Positions 1-6,923 of a stretch of 8,312 nt of DNA are shown in pieces (position 1 is the stretch's first letter; every line of letters begins with the position of its first letter). This DNA comes from Helicobacteraceae bacterium (GTDB taxonomy: Bacteria > Campylobacterota > Campylobacteria > Campylobacterales > SZUA-545): contig JAISRI010000242.1 in assembly GCA_031273735.1 (NCBI GenBank), positions 1-8,312 on the forward strand, in the 5' to 3' direction. Both the position numbers and the translations under genes were made by a program. Below the pieces are notes generated by a model. The model did not search any database, was not told where the DNA came from, and saw only the letters and a list, made by a program, of their open reading frames with translations.

Positions 1-1445
1 ATAAGCGCGACAAGAGCATGGGCGAACGACTTCATACGCCTGCTTTTTTCGATCTGCTCCGCGAGCGTTCTAAAGCGGCTTTTCGGGCTAAAAAACGCGA
101 TAAAAAATCCGAACGTCAAAAGCGCGTATCCGATATAGGTCAGCCACACGCCGGGATCGTTTGAAACCGATAAAAGCGTGCCGCGCTCGTCCCACGTATC
201 GTAAGAGGCTTGATAAAAGCGAAACTGCCTATGCGTCAAAATATTGTTCATATATATGCGTCTTGGTTCGTTTAAACCGCGCTCCTCGTCGATAAGCGTT
301 ACTTGGCTTTCATACGACGAAGGAACCGTAGAACCGGGATACCGTCCGACGATAAAGCGGTCGAGTTTAAGCGAAAATGGTAGCTCGATCGTCTCCGATC
401 CAAAAGATAGAGCGAACTTTCGCCCCGAAAGCTCCACTTCAACGCGCTCGCCGCTCATTCTCGCGCCGCCTAAAAGCGCGACCTCTTTGCGTTCGTCTTT
501 GTGCGAAACGTCGACGATTATGGCGGGCAAGCCATTTTCGTTTGGCGCCGCTTCAACGACCTTTTTGCCCGCAGATAAGAAATGTTTAAGCAAAGCTATG
601 CCTATGCCATCGTTTGTGGCGTATGACACGTTTAGATCGAACGGATGCGCGGAGTGGGCGCGAAGCGAAACCTGTTCGCCCGTTTGCCGATCAAATCGCG
701 TCATATCGACGTAAGATCGGATCACAAGCTGATTATCCTGCATTCCGATCGCGATCGTAGGTTGCGTGAAGTTGATATCTTCAAGATCGCCAAAATAAAA
801 GATAACGCCGTTATTTTCAAAATACTGCCCTTCAAACAGCTCCGCGCCAATCGGTTTTTCTCCATAAAAAAGCGCGAACGCGATATAGGCTGCACCGTCG
901 TTTTCGACCTCTACGACGGCTTCTTTCGCTCGCGGATAGTAAGATTTGGTTTCGATCGTTACGGGAGCGCCGCCGCCAAGATTAGCGCTGAAGGAGCGAT
1001 CGGAGGAGGCGATCGGCGAAAGCGGCAAACGCCAACTCGCGTTTAATCCGCTACTGGAAACCGTCAGATATGGATCGGCGCTAAGGATCTCCGCGCTCGT
1101 CTGTCCTTCGCGCAGGTGCATATAGCCTTCGTAGCCAAAATAACGGGTGATAAACGCGCCGATTAGTATCGCTAGGATCGCGGCGTGAAAGACGAATACC
1201 GCCGTTTTTTCCTTATGGAACATACCAAACCTAACCATAGATCCCGCCAGCGATACGCAGAACAAAAACAAAACAATCTCGAATATTCGATTGTCATAGA
1301 CCGCCGCTCTAGCCGCTTGGCTACCATAGTCGTTTTCGATAAACGTCGCCGCCGCGCAGGCAAAAGCGACGACAAACAACCAAACGATAGCGGCGCGCAT
1401 AGAGGTAAGAAAATTAAAAAACGACAAGAACGCTTTTACTAGCAT
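1..1445 (-). CDS. ccsBA: Cytochrome c biogenesis protein, ResB/CcsB half of a CcsBA-type protein (5' part, runs off the window)
   Basis: System II cytochrome c maturation: CcsBA exports haem across the inner membrane and ligates it to apocytochrome c in the periplasm. The frame is open for 481 codons from ATG 1445 to base 3 with no stop, so the gene continues off the left edge. Visible order: membrane segments near residues 17-36, 54-73 and 82-103, a large periplasmic ResB domain (about 105-430), then a fourth segment near 432-453 followed by a basic stretch. Family hallmarks are GYMHLREGQTS (105-115), FRFYQASYD (408-416) and GTLLSVSNDPG (422-432). His87 in the third segment probably matches the transmembrane haem-ligand histidine of characterised CcsBA. 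The start has AAGGA at 1455-1459, 9 bases upstream. Fusion to the CcsA/ResC half is inferred from the phylum; that half is not in the window. It is divergent from the transporter at 1658. Confidence 0.92.
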   Translation of the reverse strand, partial: MLVKAFLSFFNFLTSMRAAIVWLFVVAFACAAATFIENDYGSQAARAAVYDNRIFEIVLFLFCVSLAGSMVRFGMFHKEKTAVFVFHAAILAILIGAFITRYFGYEGYMHLREGQTSAEILSADPYLTVSSSGLNASWRLPLSPIASSDRSFSANLGGGAPVTIETKSYYPRAKEAVVEVENDGAAYIAFALFYGEKPIGAELFEGQYFENNGVIFYFGDLEDINFTQPTIAIGMQDNQLVIRSYVDMTRFDRQTGEQVSLRAHSAHPFDLNVSYATNDGIGIALLKHFLSAGKKVVEAAPNENGLPAIIVDVSHKDERKEVALLGGARMSGERVEVELSGRKFALSFGSETIELPFSLKLDRFIVGRYPGSTVPSSYESQVTLIDEERGLNEPRRIYMNNILTHRQFRFYQASYDTWDERGTLLSVSNDPGVWLTYIGYALLTFGFFIAFFSPKSRFRTLAEQIEKSRRMKSFAHALVAL

Positions 1446-1657
1446 AAACAAAAATCCTTAGTTTCATCGAATTGGTTTTATGTTGATAATCCGTAAGTTT
1501 AGCAGATCAACCCTCAAGCGTCCCGCTTGCGTCGCTTATAGATTCGCTTAACCTTAGTCAAGTCCAACATAGCGCGCAAGGGCAAAAACAAACGATCGCG
1601 GCGGCTTTTTGGCTTTTCGTATAAAATCCGATTTGAAAACTATAAACTAATCGAAAG
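1446..1657. promoter_or_regulatory. Divergent intergenic region between ccsBA and the DASS transporter
   Basis: This 212-base gap must hold the promoters of both divergent genes. It contains the ccsBA ribosome-binding site (AAGGA, 1455-1459, minus strand), a small perfect hairpin CAAGCG-tcc-CGCTTG at 1515-1529 and a plus-strand -10 box at 1620-1627. On the minus strand, TATAAG at 1535-1540 could be a ccsBA -10 box; it would put the hairpin in the ccsBA leader, but this is weak. No T-run follows the hairpin on either strand, so it is not an obvious terminator. I see no coding potential or RNA gene here. Confidence 0.6.
1620..1627 (+). promoter_or_regulatory. Candidate -10 box TATAAAAT for the transporter gene
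   Basis: TATAAAAT lies 30 bases before the ATG at 1658, with a T-rich stretch (1605-1618) upstream. Campylobacterota sigma-70 promoters often lack a conserved -35 box and use such T-rich DNA. The implied start of transcription is near 1634. The same octamer occurs before the oorD-like gene (8165-8172), which supports it as a genuine local promoter element. Confidence 0.5.
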
Positions 1658-3019
1658 ATGCGCGAAACTATTGTGAATAAACAGATAAAAGGTATCGCGA
1701 TCGCGATCGCGGCGGCGCTGGCGGTTTATGCGATCGCGCTTAGCGGTTTAAGCGAACAACATTCGCGGCTTTTGGGCGCGGTCGTTTTTCTCGTCGCGCT
1801 TTGGACGAACGAGGCTTTGCCGCTGGGGGTTGTTTCTTTGCTTCCAATCGCGCTTTTTCCCGCGTTTGGCATTATGGACGGCAACGCTACGGCGGCCAAT
1901 TACGCAAATGGGATTATATTTCTATTTTTGGGCGGTTTTATGCTCTCTTTGGCGGTGGAAAAAACCGAACTTCATAAATTGATCGCTCGCAAACTCTTAA
2001 AAATATTTCCCGCCAGCGCGCGCGGCGCGATTTTTGCCTTAAGTTTTACGAGCGGACTTCTTAGCGCCGTCCTTTCAAACACGACCACCGCTCTTTTACT
2101 TATGCCTTTGGCGCACTTTCTTACAAGCGATGCGCGGTTAAAAACGCGCCTTGCTTTAGCGATCGCTTTTGGCGCGAGCGTAGGCGGAATTATTACGCCG
2201 ATCGGCACGCCGCCAAACTTAATTTTATTTGGCTTTCTAAATTCGCAAAATCTGCCCAATATCTCTTTTGTCGGTTGGATCGCGCTTATGTTTCCGCTCG
2301 CCGTTACAATGTTAATCGCGCTCTCTTTATTACTCTCGATCGGCGCAAAAGATATGAAATTAACTTATAGTTTAAGCGAATGGTCGCCATCTACTAAAGA
2401 GCAGAGAAAGTTAGCTTTGATTATTTTATTTTTGGCGATTTTATTATTGTTAAACTCTCCGTTCGAACCCTATTTTTCAGGGCTTGGATTAAACGAAGGA
2501 TCGCTAATTTTATTTTTTGGGCTTCTATTATTTATGCCGGGCTTTTCGTTTATCGATTGGAACGACAGCAAAAAAATCCCCTATGAAATTATCTTTCTAT
2601 TCGGCGCTGGCTTCGCGCTTTCTAACGCTTTTTTATCTACGGGTTTAGATAAGAGCGCCGCAAACGCTATGAGCTTTTTTTTGTCGTTTGGAAGCCTTGC
2701 CGTTATGATCGCGATCGTTTTTGTTATGAGTTTTTTTGCCTTTGCCGTTAGCAATACCGCTAAAGCCTCGATCGCGCTTCCGATCGTATATTCTTTATCG
2801 CTTCAGGGCGGTTTCAACGCGGAACAACTACTATTTGCCGCGACCGTCTGCGCAAGTTTTTCTTTCTTGCTTCCTATCTCTACTCCGCCAAACGCCATAG
2901 CGCTAAGTAGCGGAGCGCTTAAAGTAAAAGATATGTTTTTTTACGGCGCGATTTTTACGCTGATCGGATCTTTTTTACTGATTTTTGCCGCATATTTCTA
3001 CTGGACTATATTCTTATAA
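1658..3019 (+). CDS. DASS/SLC13-family anion:sodium symporter (probably dicarboxylate)
   Basis: Inner-membrane secondary transporter of the divalent anion:Na+ symporter family, 453 residues, which is a normal full length. The protein is hydrophobic nearly throughout, with about a dozen membrane segments, and shows the inverted-repeat architecture of the family: the first SNT at 140-142 and GTPPN at 183-187, then the second SNT at 365-367 and STPPN at 408-412. These paired SNT/TPPN loops form the sodium and carboxylate sites in characterised members. A C4-dicarboxylate such as succinate or malate is the likely substrate, but other anions are possible. ATG 1658 is chosen because the TATAAAAT box lies just upstream; the ribosome-binding site is weak (GAAAG directly before ATG), and GTG at codon 6 is a less likely alternative. 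The gene's 5' end carries overlapping GCGATCGC palindromes. It is convergent with the accessory operon. Confidence 0.92.
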   Translation: MRETIVNKQIKGIAIAIAAALAVYAIALSGLSEQHSRLLGAVVFLVALWTNEALPLGVVSLLPIALFPAFGIMDGNATAANYANGIIFLFLGGFMLSLAVEKTELHKLIARKLLKIFPASARGAIFALSFTSGLLSAVLSNTTTALLLMPLAHFLTSDARLKTRLALAIAFGASVGGIITPIGTPPNLILFGFLNSQNLPNISFVGWIALMFPLAVTMLIALSLLLSIGAKDMKLTYSLSEWSPSTKEQRKLALIILFLAILLLLNSPFEPYFSGLGLNEGSLILFFGLLLFMPGFSFIDWNDSKKIPYEIIFLFGAGFALSNAFLSTGLDKSAANAMSFFLSFGSLAVMIAIVFVMSFFAFAVSNTAKASIALPIVYSLSLQGGFNAEQLLFAATVCASFSFLLPISTPPNAIALSSGALKVKDMFFYGAIFTLIGSFLLIFAAYFYWTIFL

Positions 3020-3103
3020 CAAACAGATCGATTCTTAAACGCCAGCGTTATATAATCGCCCGACGCTACTACTTGCGGAAAACCGTCGTTTAGGCGGATC
3101 TGC
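3020..3103. other. Short convergent intergenic gap
   Basis: The 84 bases lie between the stop of the transporter and the stop of the DUF1848 gene. I see no convincing bidirectional terminator; the only inverted repeat, AACGC-ca-GCGTT (3038-3049), has a 2-base loop and no T-run. On the minus strand a frame stays open from 3240 to 2998 through the gap, discussed as a weak possible gene remnant. Confidence 0.4.
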
Positions 3104-4150
3104 CTATTGCGAAATATCTTCGATAGGCACAATGCTTTCGGATTCGACGCTATGCGATCGACGATTATTTTCAACCCATTTTTTTGAAAAATTGGCATAG
3201 CAATAGACGCAAAAATGAGGACAAGTGTTATACGCGCCAATATCTTTGCTAACTATACAACCGCAAGGTTTTCTCTGCCCTTTATCTTTCATATTTTTGC
3301 TAGGTTTTTCCGACCAGCCGTCAGAGGCGGTTAAATCGCGCTCATAGCCTAGGTGCTCCATTAGTTTTTCGTCGTTGCAAAAAAGTTTCCTCATCAATTC
3401 GCCGTCAATGCAATGGTTGTGCGATATGCCGTATTTATCCAGATCGATTTCTTCGGCGCAGGTTCCTAGCGCTATATCGTAGCCCTCGCTTTTCCATTGA
3501 TCGCGCAACGCGGCTAAACCTTCGGCAATTTCTATCATCTGCTCGTGCGTTAATTCATTATAAAGCCGCGTTTCTTTTGCAAGATTGTTCCTTACTTTGC
3601 GATACGCTTGAACGTCCACAAAACTAAAAACAAGTTTTTGCGTATATTTTTTTAGCTTTTCTCCTATGTTTTTTATCCTTTCTAATAAATCTGAAACAGA
3701 GATGAAATTGGGAGCGACAATTAACGGATCAAAACGCCAAATTACTTTTTCTTTACCGATTTTTTCTGAAAGCTCTATAAAAGTTTCTATTCTCTCGGCG
3801 ACTTCTGGAACGTATGGCTCTAATTTTTCGCGATCGTAATCGTTTAACGTAAATTGAAAGTAGTAGTTGATTTTACGCTCGTCTAACTTTTCAAGATATG
3901 GAATTATAGGTTTAGGGTTTTTCGACCAAAAAATAATCGCCCTTGTTTGATCAAATGAAATATACATCGGTTTTTGATTGAAAGGATTGACCCATACGAC
4001 ATAGCCTTTTTTCAATCTGTTAAAAAACCACTCCGCATAATATCTAGGAATATCGGTTGAGCGGCTGGCGGATACAATTATTGGCGCTTGCGCTTCGACT
4101 ATACTTCCACAATCGTCTTGCATTTCGATCTTTTTATCGCTCATTTTCAT
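3104..4150 (-). CDS. DUF1848 protein with C-terminal radical-SAM-like cysteine cluster (last gene of the operon)
   Basis: 348 residues, matching the DUF1848 family from memory of its signature. N-terminal motif IIVSASRSTDIPRYYAEWF (24-42) followed by NPFNQKP (55-61) and the strand IFWSKNPKP (73-81); VIWRFDPL at 136-143; CAEEIDL at 231-237 and HNHCIDG at 244-250. The C-terminal region holds CGC at 296-298, SKDIGAYNTC ending at C310, then C310-x3-C314-x2-C317 followed by YAN. That spacing is the one used by radical SAM enzymes to bind a 4Fe-4S cluster, but there it is near the N terminus. The function of the family is not established as far as I know; an iron-sulfur enzyme is inferred. A 28-residue polar tail follows the cluster. 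ATG 4150 overlaps the upstream stop (ATGA), and no strong ribosome-binding site is visible, so it is probably translated by coupling. ATG at codon 3 (4144) is an alternative start. Confidence 0.88.
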   Translation of the reverse strand: MKMSDKKIEMQDDCGSIVEAQAPIIVSASRSTDIPRYYAEWFFNRLKKGYVVWVNPFNQKPMYISFDQTRAIIFWSKNPKPIIPYLEKLDERKINYYFQFTLNDYDREKLEPYVPEVAERIETFIELSEKIGKEKVIWRFDPLIVAPNFISVSDLLERIKNIGEKLKKYTQKLVFSFVDVQAYRKVRNNLAKETRLYNELTHEQMIEIAEGLAALRDQWKSEGYDIALGTCAEEIDLDKYGISHNHCIDGELMRKLFCNDEKLMEHLGYERDLTASDGWSEKPSKNMKDKGQRKPCGCIVSKDIGAYNTCPHFCVYCYANFSKKWVENNRRSHSVESESIVPIEDISQ

Positions 4151-5871
4151 GATCCAAAGGGGAGCGTGCCGTTTTTATGATTTTCGTTTTCCAACTTATC
4201 TTTAGAAGCGCCTTTTGAGGTTTTAGGCGGATCTGACTTTTGCTTTATATCAGATATTTCACGTTCTAGCAGATCAAACCGCTTTGTTATTTCTTGAATA
4301 ATATCTATTTTAAACTTTTCCATATTATTGTTTTCTAAACCGACGGCGCTATCGGTTTCCATATTATCGTTACTATCCTGACTTGATATTGGCGCGAGTT
4401 TTTTAATTTCTCTATTGATATGTCTATAAACCTCATCGTTTATAGATTGGTTGTCAAACAGAGGATCAATAAAAGTTTTAGGTAGTCCAGCATATCCAAA
4501 AACGGCGCCGAAAATACCAAAAGCGATTTCTAATTCATAAGCTTCGCTATCGATCATAAACTTTTCAAGTTCGGCGATCTCCTTTTTTTGTGCCTTAATT
4601 AAAAAAGCCGCAAACGATTCAAGCGTAGATTTATATTCTTTTTTTAGTCCTTGCGACATTTTGACGTCAAATGGTTTACGTTCGGTAAGGTGAGATAGTA
4701 AGCGGTTAATATACTCTTGTTCTTTGCTGTCTGTCCACTCTTGATCTTGCGCCACAATATCCTTAATCTTAAAAGCGTATTTTTCGATGAATTCATAGAA
4801 TTCATTTTCGCCGTCAAGTTTATTGGCTTTTAAATCGCCCAACAATTCATTTACTATCTCTATCAATATTTTATTTGAATTAGAATCGTTTATACAAATT
4901 GCGCCGTCGCTAATAGTTGGAAGGCAAGTCGGATCAATTCTATTGTTATTAAAAGCGAGTGTCTCCGCTCTAGTTATGCGCTCGTCAAGATAATCAAAAT
5001 ATTTGTTTTGCAGCAACCTTCCTTTATCCTCTTCTTTCTTGCCGCTATTAACTTTATTTTTTTCATTTTTTCCATAGCTTTCTTCTTCGTTTTCGTTTGT
5101 TTCAGACCGCTTATTAAGGAATGAGATTAGGTTATTCAAATTTGTATCAGCGTATTCTAGTCCGATTGTCTTAAATGATTCAATAATAGATTTATGATTT
5201 GACTCTATATCGTTAATCTTTTCTGTTTTTTGAGAACCATTCGGCATTGTTATTGTGGCTCCAATTTTATTTATTATGCCTTTCGCTTCTCTTTTTAGCG
5301 CGTATATTTCTTTTGGCAATTTTCTAGCCACTCCTAATAAATAACCATAGAAAAAGCCTTTAAACTTATCTCGTTTCTTATCGCTGTTTGCTAGAATCGG
5401 TTTAATCCCGTATTTATCTGACCAATTAAACTGCTTTATCTTATCGTCCAATACGCAAAAACAACTATGTTTTTGATATAATTCAATTAGCTTGGTTTCC
5501 TCGCTTCGTTTCGCAGATATTATAGTTTCGTGCATCTCCGTTTCATTTCTGAATATAAATTTTGTAGTATCGGGCGAAAAGAAAACGCTTTCTTTGGTAT
5601 GCAATTGATCTTTATCTTGATTTAACGATTCTAATCCTGCATCGTAGATCTCGATTACCAAAGGGTAATCTTTTTCGTCTGCCTGATTTTCCGTTTTAAA
5701 ATGCGGATATTGTCTGTAAAGAAAAAGACCTGCCTCAAGATTATTGGGCGCAACCTTTTTAAAATCGCTATAGCCAAACTCTCTTATTTTATAGAAACCC
5801 GCAGGCGAAATTGATTCGCTTGACATAATGTTGTTGAAATTAAGCGTCGTTGTTGGAATGTATAGCTTCAT
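4147..5871 (-). CDS. Uncharacterised 574-residue protein of the operon
   Basis: I cannot assign a function. The N-terminal segment LYIPTTTLNFNNIMSSESIS (3-22), then FYKIREFGY (26-34), looks like a conserved domain start of uncharacterised bacterial proteins, but I cannot name the domain. No Walker, nuclease, methyltransferase or membrane signature is visible. A highly charged low-complexity stretch (about 255-287, rich in N, E and K) probably is a flexible linker separating an N-terminal from a C-terminal domain. A mixed helical region follows (290-490), including FGIFGAVFGYAGLPKTF at 451-467. Residues about 515-546 have heptad-like spacing (MEKFKIDIIQEITKRF, then LLEREISDIK) and probably form a coiled coil, followed by a polar tail. 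Start: ATG 5871 overlaps the helicase stop (ATGA); AAAGGA at 5882-5887 lies 10 bases upstream. The coding sequence is AT-rich (18 GC in the 60 bases 5041-5100). It probably is a structural, recognition or effector subunit partnering the helicase; this is inference. Confidence 0.85.
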   Translation of the reverse strand: MKLYIPTTTLNFNNIMSSESISPAGFYKIREFGYSDFKKVAPNNLEAGLFLYRQYPHFKTENQADEKDYPLVIEIYDAGLESLNQDKDQLHTKESVFFSPDTTKFIFRNETEMHETIISAKRSEETKLIELYQKHSCFCVLDDKIKQFNWSDKYGIKPILANSDKKRDKFKGFFYGYLLGVARKLPKEIYALKREAKGIINKIGATITMPNGSQKTEKINDIESNHKSIIESFKTIGLEYADTNLNNLISFLNKRSETNENEEESYGKNEKNKVNSGKKEEDKGRLLQNKYFDYLDERITRAETLAFNNNRIDPTCLPTISDGAICINDSNSNKILIEIVNELLGDLKANKLDGENEFYEFIEKYAFKIKDIVAQDQEWTDSKEQEYINRLLSHLTERKPFDVKMSQGLKKEYKSTLESFAAFLIKAQKKEIAELEKFMIDSEAYELEIAFGIFGAVFGYAGLPKTFIDPLFDNQSINDEVYRHINREIKKLAPISSQDSNDNMETDSAVGLENNNMEKFKIDIIQEITKRFDLLEREISDIKQKSDPPKTSKGASKDKLENENHKNGTLPFGS

Positions 5872-6923
5872 ATTCGCAAGATCCTTTCTGAAGTTTGTCC
5901 CTCTTTATCGTAACAATTTGTCGGTATTGTATCAAAAACTTGCGATAGATTTCCAGAATGCAAAATATAAAGCGATTGATATGTGCGCGTTACGGCGACA
6001 TATAGCGGATTTTTATTGTTAGACGCGCAATCTGGTAAAAAAACCGCTTCAAATTGCAAGCCTTTGGCGCTATGATAGGTTATTATCTTTGGATTGGTTG
6101 TTTGGAAGTTTATATCCATATGTCCCACACCGATATTTGCCTCGTTGTCGTTGTTGTATTTTGCTTCAAATAACATTTCTGGATGCTTTTTCAAGAAATA
6201 ATCATATGCTCTTTGCACCTGCACGTTCCGCATAAACAAAATGCCGACATCTTCAAATTTACGATTTACGATTATTTCGACCACCGCGTCTAATTGCGCT
6301 TCAAAAGAATCTCGCTTGATTATTTGCGGCTTTTCATATCCCTCTTGTTTGCATCTATCGACCAAATCGTCGCTTTCGGCGATGATATATTGGGCGAAGC
6401 GAGCGATTGTTTTAGGCAATCTATGATTGAAAACTAGATTTTCCATTGGAAAATTGGTCAAGCCAGCTATCTCATACATCGATATTGGATTATTTGGCGG
6501 TTTTATAAATTTATAGAGCTGTTGCGCCGAATCGCCAAAAAGCATAAGCGCCCTTCTTGCCTTTGCTTTAAACATTTCTATTTTTGCCTTAGAAAAATCT
6601 TGCGCTTCATCTACGATAATATAATCGGCTCCCGGCGATTGTTTATCTAGCCACTCGTTCATATAATAAACGTTACGCTCGTTTATGCCAATCTGTTTAA
6701 TGCCATCGGAGATATACCGTCTTAAAGCTTTCGTGAAAACAATAACAATATATGTTCCCATATTCTTTTCTTGAATTTCCTTTGCTTTCCAAAGCGCTAT
6801 TATAGATTTACCGCTACCGGCGCAACCCGTTACTATTAACGATCTATTCAAACGCGCATTGATTACTCTTCTTTGATAGTCGTCCATTTCGGACTCTTTT
6901 ATGTGAAAATCGCGTCTAGGCAT
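5868..6923 (-). CDS. Compact UvrD/Rep-like superfamily 1 helicase or ATPase
   Basis: All main SF1A helicase motifs are visible in 351 residues: Q motif DDYQRRV (14-20); Walker A TGCAGSGKS (32-40); Walker B with DEAQ (YIIVDEAQDFS, 101-111); motif III LMLFGDSAQQ (126-135); motif IV HRLPKTIARFA (167-177); motif V YHSAKGLQFEAVFLP (283-297); motif VI LYVAVTRTYQSLYIL (307-321) with the arginine finger R313. UvrD and Rep are about 700 residues; here the spacing between motifs leaves little room for the 1B and 2B insertions, so this is a minimal two-RecA-domain motor. It should translocate on or unwind nucleic acid with ATP in the cytoplasm; the substrate is unknown. No nuclease domain is seen. ATG 6923 shares its A with the TAA of the methyltransferase gene (TAATG); only a weak ribosome-binding site is present, so it probably depends on coupled translation. 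It ends in an ATGA overlap with the next gene. Confidence 0.9.
   Translation of the reverse strand: MPRRDFHIKESEMDDYQRRVINARLNRSLIVTGCAGSGKSIIALWKAKEIQEKNMGTYIVIVFTKALRRYISDGIKQIGINERNVYYMNEWLDKQSPGADYIIVDEAQDFSKAKIEMFKAKARRALMLFGDSAQQLYKFIKPPNNPISMYEIAGLTNFPMENLVFNHRLPKTIARFAQYIIAESDDLVDRCKQEGYEKPQIIKRDSFEAQLDAVVEIIVNRKFEDVGILFMRNVQVQRAYDYFLKKHPEMLFEAKYNNDNEANIGVGHMDINFQTTNPKIITYHSAKGLQFEAVFLPDCASNNKNPLYVAVTRTYQSLYILHSGNLSQVFDTIPTNCYDKEGQTSERILRI

Noticed and set aside
244..1046. Overlapping plus-strand frames across the left region
   Set aside because: They lie opposite the ccsBA-like gene, whose minus-strand frame is open for 481 codons with clear ResB motifs.
3038..3049. Inverted repeat AACGC-ca-GCGTT as a terminator
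   Set aside because: The loop is only 2 bases, the stem 5 bp, and no T-run follows on either strand.
3089..4235. 14-base direct repeat TTTAGGCGGATCTG at 3089-3102 and 4222-4235
   Set aside because: One match of this length is within reach of chance in a window this size, the second copy is inside a coding sequence, and no flanking structure accompanies it.
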